Shown here: positions 1-10,171 of the stretch, one piece after another
Position numbering within the stretch: position 1 is the stretch's first letter
Layout: each line of letters starts with the position of its first letter
Assembly (NCBI GenBank): GCA_022225965.2
Contig: JAKJXP020000059.1
Span: 1 to 64,000, forward strand
Source of the DNA: Diatrype stigma
Lineage: Eukaryota; Ascomycota; Sordariomycetes; Xylariales; Diatrypaceae
Reading direction: 5' to 3'
DNA length: 64,000 bases
Notes under the pieces: generated by a model
What the model was told of the DNA's origin: nothing
Database searches by the model: none
What the model saw: the letters and a program-made list of their open reading frames with translations, nothing else
Program-made: the position numbers and the translations under genes

Positions 1-1834
1 CCCCCCCCCCCCTCTCCCTTCCTTTATTAGCCTTCATTTTAACCCTTACTAGCCATAATCACCAGCCACTGCAACCTGCCACCAGTTGCGCAACCAGGGG
101 AAGTTATCGTAAATTGCGTTGCAGGTTGCGCAATTTCGAAAAATCCCGAATGGATGGATTACAGAGGGTGGTGTCCACCAAATGGTAGACATTACGTTGC
201 ACAGGTTGCGTTGCACAGGTTGCGTTGCTTGACACCCTGGTTGACGGTTTTAGGTCTCCCTGAATGCCGTGAGACCACCTCGGCGTCTCCTTTATAGCAC
301 CCGTGGAATGATACAGAAGCTGTCCCCGTTTCCACTTTCCAGGTGGGCGATTTGTGACATCACTAGTAAAGATCAGTTTCAAATTGTGTCCCCTTCAGTC
401 GATTTGTCGTCGAGAAAGTTGACGGTAGCCTGATGCGGGGGAAAACGTCATGTAATACACACGAAACGGGGCATTGCAGAGTCAGTAGAAATGCTTGCAT
501 ACCAACGCACCGCAGCTCCATCTGGCCGAATCAGATATCAAGGTTATTGCCGATGCTACACCACATATGGGGCAGCACATCGACAGGACTTTTATGGTGT
601 TCCCATCTCGTTTCAACAATCCGGCGGTCAACGGAGAAACACTATTCGAGGTAGTAAAGTCGGAGTAATAACCATGTGACTTTTGAGGCGACGACGGCGT
701 AACCCTGATTCATGATCCGAAGATGTCGGTTGATTGGTATAGCCTCTTCAATCCTGGTGCACCGTTGGTCATGTGGTAATACTGGAAGAGATATCTTTAG
801 GCAGGTAGGACTACTTGTAACGTCCGTGATACTTATGCACGAGCGAGTATTAAGATGGCGAAACGATGATGACGATGACGATGGTGATGGTGATAATGAT
901 GGTGATGAAATCTTGCGTCCGAGTGGACCTCTCTAGATAGCTACCTAGTTACATGTTTACCTCCTTTCGGGAGGTGGGAGGCGGGAAGGTCTACAAGATG
1001 CCGACGCTGTATGGGCATATGGGGCGGTTGGAGTAGTAGAGCCAGCGTGTTGCGGTTGATATGGGGGAAGGCTAAGAGGGTGGAAGGCCAGAAGAGAGGT
1101 CATACAGTCTGCTTGCTGTACTTAGTGTAGTGATGCAGGAGTCTCATCAGAGTGGTCACGAAGAGGCTTTAATACAAGGTTGTCCAGAATATAAAAGTCA
1201 AACCAGCAGTATCACTTGAGCAACTAGAACGCTATCTCAAGTCGACCCATGATATTCTGTTGAAAATGCAATGTGATGCCACTTAGCTTCCTGGAGTGTC
1301 CGATGCTATGGTGGTTTTTTACTATGAAGCGGTAGACCACACTATTTTATATACCCTTGTCTGAGTCAGGGGGCGATGGGATATGAGGAAGGATGGGAGG
1401 GAGATGAGAGCTCCCAACTTGTGATGGGAGGGGGGCTGCTTAGGCTACCATTCTATACACTTTATGACCCGGGAAGGTCTGAGCACAGCCACTGGATATG
1501 TTCTGTTGGTGTTCATTCGATCGGGATGTACGTGGCCCAAATAGTCCAAGTCAAGTATTGCACAATGTGCATTTCCGTCTGCTGTGATACGTTGATCGTG
1601 AACTTGTTTACATCCATACAATGATATGATGCGGGGCTTCGCCTTCTCTGGTCACGGTGCAACCATCGAAGCCATGAAGAATAGTCCAGGAGGCGAGATA
1701 GTTATATATTCCTCTGTAGTCCGCACCATCCTTGGTCTCCCTTTTTCCTAGGTGGCTGGGCCAAAATGCCACCAGCAAGGAGTCCACAACTTCTACGTAG
1801 CTGAGCATCTTCTTACATCATCATCATCATCAAC
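1..1834. other. Left-edge intergenic region without recognisable gene
   Basis: A 12-base poly-C opens the window, followed by a pyrimidine-rich stretch and a cluster of TTGCG-type repeats (listed separately). The rest has short ORFs on both strands with no recognisable motif, a GATGATGAC-type trinucleotide stretch near 865-908 and a CATCAT run near 1816-1831. There are no telomeric TTAGGG arrays, so nothing shows that this edge is a chromosome end. Confidence 0.6.
61..236. repeat. Cluster of TTGCG / GGTTGCG direct and inverted repeats
   Basis: The motif GTTGC/TTGCG recurs at least eight times here in both orientations. It includes the palindrome TTGCGCAA, an inverted AAATTGCG...CGCAATTT pair (about 111-145) and a direct repeat of TTGCGTTGCACAGG-type units at about 195-228. 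Such sub-terminal arrays can mark the end of a DNA transposon, but no transposase or clear terminal inverted repeat is visible, so the origin is open. Confidence 0.5.
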
Positions 1835-2858
1835 ATGGAACTTCCAAGGAACCCCAAATCCCTCATAGGGCTCAAAGCCGAATCCAAGCTTCGGATATTC
1901 CTTGCACTGCCCGATTTATGGACTGTCATCGCATTGAGGAATGACATGTCACGAATACAATTTCGCATACCTTCAAAACGAGGACACCATCCGCACAAGT
2001 TTCCGGGATAAGCTTGTTGCTACGGTGGATGATTACTACGTGTTCCTGACCACGCCATACATCGTCGACTCGATGCTTCGCCGCCCACCCGTAGGCGGTT
2101 GGCGGGATATCCCGTCCGGGGTGTCGAACCGACACGACAAGGACTTCGTAGTGGACGTCGCACGCCACCTACCATACATTCAGCTGAGGTATCACCCCCA
2201 TTTTGATCGGCCGGGCGATTGGGTTTGTGGCAAATGCTCGTACAAGATTACCCCCCATTGTATACCAATTGATCACTCGTCTGGCTTTCATCGGTGTGAC
2301 GATAACGATAGCCTCAGAAAGGCACTTGGATCCCACACCCCACACTCTGCGGAGCACTGCATTGAGCTTGCTCGGACCTGCTCACGCGGTGGGCACTCCC
2401 TATACTTAGACGCGATGAAGGGAGTTATCATCGCCGTCGTTCTGATGCCGCCAGAGTACTCTGTTGTACTCTATAAAAAGATGGCGACATTTTTTTATCA
2501 ACGAAAGGAGAACTTCCAAAGCCTAACCTATGTCGCGGTGGAACGCAATGTCTACGAAGTCGAGAAAGAAGAACCCGACGAAATCCGGCGTTTCAACTCT
2601 AGGGAGCCGGTTTACCTGGACCCCCACCAGGCCTATGGATTCAACTTGTGGGATGTTGAGCCATACGCGACTCTGCCACACCAGAAGGACCGTTTTCCAA
2701 CAAGGATGGACCTCTCATGGGTCCGTCGTCTATACCGAGGATTCGGGTGGCCTGACAGAGGTTATCTGAAGACGCAGGCGTTGAAAGCGGTCCGTACATA
2801 TTACGATGACCGTTCGGAATCATCAGCACCTATGTGCTTTGATGCGATGCACCCCTGA
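1835..2858 (+). pseudogene. F-box-like hypothetical protein, interrupted by a 1-base frameshift
   Basis: Two overlapping frames read as one protein. From ATG 1835 the first 36 codons look like an F-box-like helix (motif FLALPDLWTVIALRN). The +1 frame from about 1944 continues with TCHEYNFAYLQNEDTI and runs to the stop at 2858. Removing one base near 1943 would join them into about 340 residues. The downstream frame alone has an ATG at 1941 right after an in-frame TGA (1935-1937), giving a 305-aa ORF. The body is a soluble mixed alpha/beta-type sequence with a VCGKC pair and a further Cys about seven residues on, which might bind metal. The protein family is not one I can name; function is unknown. 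Alternatives are a sequencing error, or real use of the shorter ORF. Confidence 0.55.
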
Positions 2859-4331
2859 TGTACAGAGCTATGCTTTTACATCATGATGGTGCCTACTTAA
2901 GGGGTACGATGGGACGTGGTATCAGCTTGTTAACAATTGGACTTATCTTGCGTCGCAGTTGTCCCTTTTCATTTACCTTGCTCACTTACCTTGCTATAAC
3001 CAAAGTTTCAACAGTCCGTATAGCTTTCACACAAACAATGGTGCGTATAGGTGTCGACTCTCCATAGTGTTCAACGTTATAGCAAGTCTCTTGTATCCGT
3101 CTTGTACTTCTAAAGTCCTAGACTCCTTGTGACGCGCTGATAATGGTAACATGCCCCTATTCCTCTATCGTGATATCACCAGTGCCCCCTTCTCTGAAGG
3201 GCTAGCATCACGCGCCTCTCGTATAGACATACTATGGTCAGCAGATAACGCGGCAAACCAGAGTGTTTCTGGATAAAATCGTTGAAGGAGTAGGTCTATG
3301 CAGCCTGAAGATAGAAGCCCCTGAAGGCCCGCGAAGGCTCAGTTGGCTTATTGAGATGGGTATATCAGTGGACTTTTCTTGCGTACCTAGGTGTAATCCA
3401 ATATTCAGCCTATACATGAATTACATGCGGAGCTCGGCTATGCAATAGATCCAGTGACCTTACTTTACCTAGGTATTAACTATAGATGATTGATACGGGA
3501 AGGTCGAGACTTGGTCATGTTGGTGTCAAGAGGTATAACAGCTCCATCTGGACGACCGGCAGCACTGATGACGGGACCCTACCTACCTAGGTATCTACTC
3601 AAGTAGTTATACGTTGTTGGAGATCCTCAACGTAACGATGTTCCATCCCGTGATCTATATAGCACCCTGCAGTTGGTTGAGCTGTACCGGCAGACCGGAA
3701 AGTGAAGCAACATACAGTGGTTGGAACCTCGAGAATAATACTGATTCGATGTGTAATTGCAGTCTGGCAGTACGTAGGTATGTATGTATGTACCTACATA
3801 TGCGTATGTACAATAGCTATGTAGGTAGGCACCGTAGGTGCATTATGCAGGCAATCAATGAACCTCTTGGAATTACTACCCACAGTGCACCTGCATAAGA
3901 TCGGCGGCAGCCGTTAGCTTGGTACCCAGATACAGATGTAGGTACCTACACAACTTAAGGTCATTGTGAGATTGTAAAGCAACCACCTACGTCATGAACT
4001 GAAGCCAGCTACATCATGTACGTACGTAGGAACCAATGGATGTGGACAGAATGCAGCCAATTGTCTACTACAAGCAGTTACGAGGTAAGCCTGAAGCACT
4101 CACGCTGTCACGCTCCTACCAAACGCAACCTGCTGCATTTCAATTGAATTGCTCAATACCTACCCAAAGGCTTCCTAGTCAAGACAATCGTTCAGTTCGA
4201 TCGTTCACCCATATACTCATTCATTGGTTACCTACCAGAGGTCAATAAGTGCCACCGACCCATCGACTAAATAGGTTCCGTCAAGTACACCTCTTGTCCT
4301 CATATAACGGTTTCGGAAGAACCAAATAAGC
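2859..4331. other. Intergenic region, no gene seen
   Basis: Only short, uncharacteristic ORFs occur. The stretch is rich in TACCTACC, TAGGTACCTA and ATGTATGT microsatellite-like words (for example 3585-3600 and 3774-3850), which recur in most intergenic parts of this window. The end serves as the upstream region of the kelch gene. Confidence 0.6.
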
Positions 4332-5869
4332 ATGGCTGAACTTGTGGCGGCCGCGGTAAGAAGATTCCTGATCACGGAAATGATACACACACACTGTTGC
4401 CTTTGGCTTCTTCTCGAGTCTGCGGCTAACCGCGAACATACAGTGGGCTACCGAGGAGGTTGTTTCGACAGGCCTTCAGGTTGGTGTGGCTAGCTATGTC
4501 ATGGGTATGTGCCTGCGTGTGAAGACTTTGGGTATTGGCAGTCTGGATTCTCATAGTAATACCAATCGCAGCGAAGCCTACTATGCCCATCAAAGCAACG
4601 TGGTCCCAGATAGCAACGACCAAGGATGACCTTTCCAGGTACGAGTTTTGCCGATGGATGCTTCTACCCGACAAGACCATACCAGATACAGCTGCTAATA
4701 ATGGTCATGGGGTATCAAGCGCATCTTTGACTAGGTCACATCACACTGTTACCGTTGTAGGCAGCAGAGCCTACATTTTCGGCGGCTGGACTAACGGGGC
4801 TCGTCTTGCCTCTGCCGACCTTCACTCGATATTTTTGGGGAACTCGACCACCGAAGCAGACGCACCCGAGTATCAAGTACTTCCTGCTATATCCGCGAAT
4901 GAAGGTGGCCCTATCCCTTCTGCACGCCATAGCCACGCCGCATGCGCCCTAGGCAAAAACATCGCCATATACGGCGGTTGTGCCGAAGACGGAAGCTTAG
5001 TCGACGATGGCTATAGGATCTGGACCTACCACACCGAAAAATTGATGTGGGATCGTATCGAACCCACCAGCCACCCCGAAAGAACTCCTCCTCCGAGAAG
5101 TGAAGCCAAGCTGTTTCAGCACAATGGCAATCTTATCCTTTACGGCGGGAAAGGCTCTGGTGGCTCAGCCTTAGTAGATGCCTGGCATTTTGACTGTTCC
5201 ACCAAGGTTTGGAACCAACTACCCTCAGCACCTGCTGCTAGCACGAGTGCTGCCTTGTTTGGCGACATTCTTTACGTCATTTCCGGCTCGGATGATTTGA
5301 GTAGCCGGATACACATTCTTGAAGTCAAGCTCTACTCACAACAACCACTGACATGGAAAACACTGTCATTTCCGACTAACCCCCTGACCCCGGGACCTAG
5401 ACCACGCGAGAACGGCGGGCTTGCGCCAGTCACGACAGGTTATGGCCGGAATTATCTCCTCTACTTTCTAGGGGACCGCCACGACTCGACCTCGAAAGTA
5501 GGCCATGGGGAATCCGCTTCGGCTGAAAATGCCGCCCCAGCTCAATGGAGCGATATGTGGACCTTTCAACTACCGTCAAGTGATGTCGAGTTCAAAGCTA
5601 CAACCACTGCGGCCGAAGCGATCAAGCCCGCGAAGATCAAGGATCAGATTCGCACGAAGCTCGGAGCTGATACAGGCAACGCGAGCTGGGCCGAGGCCGA
5701 GGTGCAACCTCCGGGTGATATTCAAAAACATGAGGGCAAACTTCATCCAGGTCCAAGATCTCATTTCGGCTACTGTCAAACGGTGGATGGGCGAAGTGTA
5801 GTAATTTGGGGTGGGCTGGATGCGAAGGGTCAACAGCAGGGCGATGGCTGGATTGTTCAGCTCCATTAG
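4332..5869 (+). CDS. Kelch-repeat beta-propeller protein
   Basis: Four exons fit: 4332-4355, 4444-4504, 4572-4638 and 4735-5869, giving 428 residues. The introns are GT-AG with CTAAC-like branch sites; the first exon is MAELVAAA and the third begins at the AKPTMPIKATW segment. Kelch blades are marked by hydrophobic strands ending in Gly-Gly: AYIFGGW, IAIYGGC, LILYGGK and VVIWGGL, with SRSHHTVTVV- and ARHSHAAC-type strands before them. Such propellers bind partner proteins; this one has no catalytic residues or extra domain that I can see, so the partner is unknown. The last intron (96 nt) lacks an in-frame stop, so its retention would insert 32 residues. A simple ORF from upstream (4535) would start inside an intron and is not preferred. 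It converges on the MetE-like gene, 163 bp apart. Confidence 0.85.
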
Positions 5870-6032
5870 AAACCTCTGTTGTTTGAAATAGCAATAGACA
5901 ACCGTAGTAGCTATTCTGTTATATTCACACCGTCCCAGTTCCCATTGCCTATTGCACCTGGACTGGAACTTGGTGGCTTGGTGGCTTGATAGACCCTTCG
6001 GCATCACCTGGACTTCTACAATACGGACTCCT

Positions 6033-7761
6033 TTATGGTTCACCCCATATCTCATCCGCAATCTGCCTTACAAGTCTCACTATGAAAATCTTGGGTCAGT
6101 GATATCCCCTCCAGACACGCTAGTAAACAAGTCTTGCAGTGTATTCCGTGAGTTGTGTGTTGAAGACCCCAACAAATAGGACCCCGAGGGCTTGTGGTAT
6201 AGACGAGGATATGTGGGGTGTAATGTGACAGGGGTTGCTTACATTTACTCTTTTCGTCCTCCTCTGTGAGCGGATATCCACTTTCGTGGGTACTGAACCC
6301 GCACTGCGGACTAACAGCGGTTTGTTTCAATGCTTCTTCACGGGTGATGCCGTTTCCTTCTGCTACGAAATCGGCGGCCTTGTAGATGCGCTGTTTCATC
6401 GTCTCCTTGTCCTCCAGTTGAGGCACCTTGGTGCTGATTACACCGACAACGACATACTTGTTCTTGGGTAGGTACTTGAGCGGCTCGAAACCGCCCGACC
6501 TCTCCGTGTCGTACTCGAGGTAGAAAGTGTTGACGTTGAGATTCTGGAATAGCTTCTTCGCAATGATATCATACGCTCCTTCGGCGAAGTGTCTGCCGCC
6601 GATGAAGTTACCTCTGCACAGGTGGATTCCAGTATGCATGTCTGCCGGGCACTTGCTGATAGAGTCGTTGTATAGCTTGATGTAGGCGTCAAGAAGGTCT
6701 TCTACGGTGCCTACATTATCCTTGTCCTCTTCCCAGCCCTTGCGGAACTGTTCAGAGCAGAAGTCTACCAGACTGGTCAGTCACCGGACATCTTTGGCTC
6801 GCGGGAAAACTTACAGGCCATGCCGGGGTCGTCAAACTGCACGTTCCTGAGCCCAGCTTCATATAGCATGGCAAGCTCGTCCTGTCACGTTCTCTGGTCA
6901 GTCCTTTCTCTGACGGGGGATTTCTAGACCACTACATGTCCTGAAATCTGTGGACAGAGCACGGGCCCGTTCAGATTTCAGATGAGAGGGTTGCTAGTCA
7001 TCAAGCCCTTGGATAGGTCACAAAAGGGGGGTAAGGAACACCGAATGCTCACCTGATAGACCTTAGCGACGTCCTTGAAGTACTCTTCGTCATTTTCATA
7101 GGCCTCCTTGGCATAAGCTCGGCCTTGCTTGTATCTCATATGGAACCATGCTGGAGTGATCATGGTGAGCTTGATGTTGCTCCATTCACTCTCAGGTAAG
7201 GCGGACTGGACTAGGCGAAGCTCATGAAGATTCGACGTTGACCTGGCGCGGTCATGCGATAACTTCTGCGCTGCGATAACGGAGTCTCCGGGCATGACGT
7301 GCCTGTCTTTCTCGATCAGGCTTACCACGTCAGGGTGATACAGCCGAAACATGCTGGCATCGGCCTCCTGCAGCGCAATGGTGCCCACGAACTCATCCTA
7401 GAAGCACCCGTGGTCAACACTTTTGACGTCGTATGATATGGTGTATCGTGGCATCCGGAAGCTCAAGTAATGCAGGAGGGACTACGGGGACTCCCGGGAA
7501 TATCTCAGATACAGAAAGGAACCGACTCACCCACATCAACCCCCAGAAACGGGTGCGAACGAACTCTCCCGAGGTGACAGCCTTGATGCCCAGTTCTTGC
7601 TGTACCTTGACCACATCCGCAATGGCTTTCTTCTCGACCTCGGGAAGGCCAGCCTCTTCTGGGGATACGCCCTTGTCCCGGATGAGTGACCTAGCGTCCA
7701 GGAGGTTCTGTGGGCGTAGGAGAGAGCCCATCTGCTCCGCACGGAAGGGACCTGGAGCCAT
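6033..7761 (-). CDS. MetE-like (cobalamin-independent methionine synthase C-terminal family) zinc protein
   Basis: Five exons fit on the minus strand: 7761-7531, 7397-7053, 6881-6815, 6764-6243 and 6079-6033, giving 403 residues. The start is ATG 7761 (MAPGPFRAEQMG). The fold is that of the UROD/MetE-like TIM barrel (COG0620, about 370-410 aa in fungi), not full-length methionine synthase of about 760 aa. Motifs include EQMGSLLRP near the N terminus, RNVQFDDPG and the MetE-type zinc ligand set His262-x-Cys264 (GIHLCRGN), Glu298 (FYLEYD) and Cys369 (SPQCGF). Zinc-activated thiol methyl transfer is therefore plausible, but the N-terminal folate-binding half of MetE is absent and the methyl donor and acceptor are unknown. 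Intron 3 is 50 nt with a GACTGAC branch site; the last exon was placed by the LRLVRQIADEIWG ending typical of the family. Confidence 0.88.
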
Positions 7762-9235
7762 AGTTACTTGCACTGCCTATAGCAGGACCTCGTCTTTGGT
7801 GTGAAGGTGGGGGTCGGATGCTACGGATCTAGAGGATGTTTGACTCTAACAAGTTCGGTCCAACTTAGTAAGAATCTAGGGGAAGGATGAAGGGAGGAAG
7901 GATAACCACAGTCCGAACAATGAGACCTATGTTCATAAGAAAAGAACTCAAGAATTCTACAGGAGCGGAATTTTTGAGCGGGGATGGTGTCTGATTTAGT
8001 TCTGAGCTAGGTTGCTAGGCTACCTACTCCACCTGTATGTCAGCCACCATGGTGTAACTTAAGTCTGAATATTATAAGTATGTCAGCTTGTATATGATAG
8101 CCGGATACTCTGACGTATGTATTAGATGTAGGAGCTGTATGACCCTTCAAGGGTAGGAGTTACTCATATCCTATGACTACGAGGCCACACCACTTAGTAT
8201 CAAGTCTGATCTCTGCAATATATAACAGCATTGCTTATATGGTATAGTAAACAGGGATATAGTAAACAGGGACTAGTATTAGATAGAAGTAGATGTGAAT
8301 ATCGGAGAAAGGGCGGTGAAATGGAGGAAGCCGAAGGATATACAAGGCCAGGAGTCAACCTGAAAGGCATATGATATCTCCAGTCTACGGCAACAGGGAG
8401 GTAGACCGAGACAGACCGAGAAGACACTGCTTATGTTGTTATGAGCATGGCCCCCACTCCGAGCCCTAGTGAACAGAGTGACCAGTCGGCTCGGACTTAT
8501 TAGTAGTACTATGTACACGGATAGATATATAGTACAATCGCTATGATATGTGATGGTGGGTACGAGCGAACACCGATCCAACAGATAGGGTCAGTCATGT
8601 ATAGATGACGGTAAAGGGGGCAGGATATTGGCAATATAAGACGAAAACAACCGCCATGACAGCCAGCCATGTGTTGCCTCACTCACGTCCTTCACGGCTA
8701 CAGGCTGACATCATCCCAAGAATCTGGTTCCAATGTGGAGAAGCGGGGAGAGCCAGGATATACAGTAGTTACATTGGCAGTGTTTGGTTGCATTGGTATT
8801 CCAGCACGTGGCTTTCCAGGTTTGTAGGCCAGGTTTGTAGGTATATGTCTGTATTGAAGCTAGTCACTAAGACGAGAAAGGCAGCCGCAGTGAACTTTCT
8901 CCATGCAATGGAACCTTAAAGGGAGTGAAGTGAAAGCTGTATCTGTTCCGTTACAATCGCTGGGTAAGTGCCTACAGGTAAGTGCCTAGATAGGGAGGTA
9001 AGTACTAGTAGCTACTGATATTTTAGGGGCTAGGTGCTCGGGTAACCCGGAGATATTACGGCAATATTTATATTAGCGAAAATCTTCAGATCTGCGGGGC
9101 GATCACGATAATCACCTAGCGTAATGGGGGTGGCACCAATAGTAACGCCGCCGCAATCTGATAGTCCAGTTAGACCCTGCACAGCCTCCGATAGTCATGG
9201 GATTATAAGCTTGCTTAACACGCAAACTTTCAACA
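7762..9235. other. Intergenic region, no gene seen
   Basis: This is the upstream region of the MetE-like gene followed by about 1 kb of unremarkable sequence. It contains one perfect 15-bp tandem duplication (separate entry) and GTAAGTGCCTA words repeated at about 8963-8989. No coding motif was found on either strand. Confidence 0.6.
8243..8272. repeat. Perfect 15-bp tandem duplication
   Basis: The unit TATAGTAAACAGGGA occurs twice head to tail without mismatch. It lies in noncoding DNA and looks like simple replication slippage. Confidence 0.8.
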
Positions 9236-9342
9236 GCCGGGATGGTGGAGTGGTCTAACACGTGCGACTCAAGATAATTCTTGATCCCTCAAAAGGATTT
9301 CGCATCTCGAAAGAGGCGTGAGTTCGAATCTCACTTCCGGCA
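9236..9342 (+). tRNA. tL(CAA): tRNA-Leu (anticodon CAA) with a 25-nt intron
   Basis: A complete type II tRNA can be folded. The acceptor stem GCCGGGA pairs with TTCCGGC (one G-U) and the discriminator is A9342. The D arm GTG/CAC has GG in the loop, and the anticodon stem TGCGA pairs with TCGCA around anticodon CAA (9270-9272). The variable arm is long, with a CTC/GAG stem, and the T arm is GTGAG-TTCGAAT-CTCAC. The intron, 9274-9298, starts one base 3' of the anticodon as usual, and its TCTTG pairs with the CAAGA of the anticodon loop, the classic pre-tRNA-Leu(CAA) arrangement. The internal A and B boxes serve as promoter. Mature length is 82 nt before CCA addition. Confidence 0.95.
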
Positions 9343-9350
9343 AACATTTA

Positions 9351-9356
9351 TTTTTT
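9351..9356 (+). terminator. RNA polymerase III terminator (T6)
   Basis: A run of six T residues begins 9 nt after the tRNA discriminator base, the usual distance and form of a Pol III stop signal. Confidence 0.75.
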
Positions 9357-10171
9357 CCATCCGGTGTTCGCATCGCATGAGTCATCTGAACGGTGCCTGC
9401 TGAATGGTACCCGTAGGATTTTTTTTGCCGGGTGTTTCGGCGACCGCCCACAAGAAGATGACCGCATGCAATTCTGGAAGACGATTGGATTGGTCTAAAG
9501 AATTCGGGTTTTCACATTCGCCGAAAGGATGGTATAAGTTGTCTTCGCTGCTTTAATGTATCAAATATAATCAACATCTAGATTGGATTATACTCACAAA
9601 TCATGGTTTCGGACCTGTACGCGTGAAGCGCCCGGAAGTAAGGCAAAATGGGGACGCGAGTGGGAATGCCGACATGAATATCATAACGGCAGAGTATAAA
9701 TAGATGGACAAGTTTAATAGACTAAGCCTAAGAGAAATTAAACCTGTCGATGTCCGCGACTCCAAGTACCTTCATGCGTGCTCCTTTGAAGGGTGGAAAG
9801 TTAAGCACCAACTTGAAGCACCAACTAAAGTTAGTATCTAGAAGGCCCAACCAGACAAGATCGCACTGCCCGAGTAAGCAGAAACCGAAGCGAGTACCGA
9901 CACACAACAGCAACAGGTAGGCCAATAGGACCGAAGGAGTAAGGCCAGAGATGGCCAGCGTCTAGAGCTCGTTATTAGCTCTGCAAAGTGGAAGCAGAAG
10001 GGGATCACATGGAAGCGCATCACATTGGTATCACTATATACAAAGGGACATTGGCAAATCAACGCTTTGAATTACAGATTAAATAAGTTCTACATCAACA
10101 TCTCTAGAAACCCCAATCCGGGTCCAATTCCCCTCTATATGCGTTTTCCATGCTTTTCCACATCAATTCCT
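9357..10171. other. Intergenic region between tRNA-Leu and the mucin gene 3' end
   Basis: No gene is seen. It holds the 3' flank of the tRNA and the presumed 3' untranslated region of the minus-strand mucin-like gene. A plus-strand frame starting near 10025 is open into the mucin gene, but only because it is the antisense of its repeats. Confidence 0.6.

Noticed and set aside
1..60. Poly-C and CCCTTACTAG at the left edge as telomere
   Set aside because: There is no tandem CCCTAA array.
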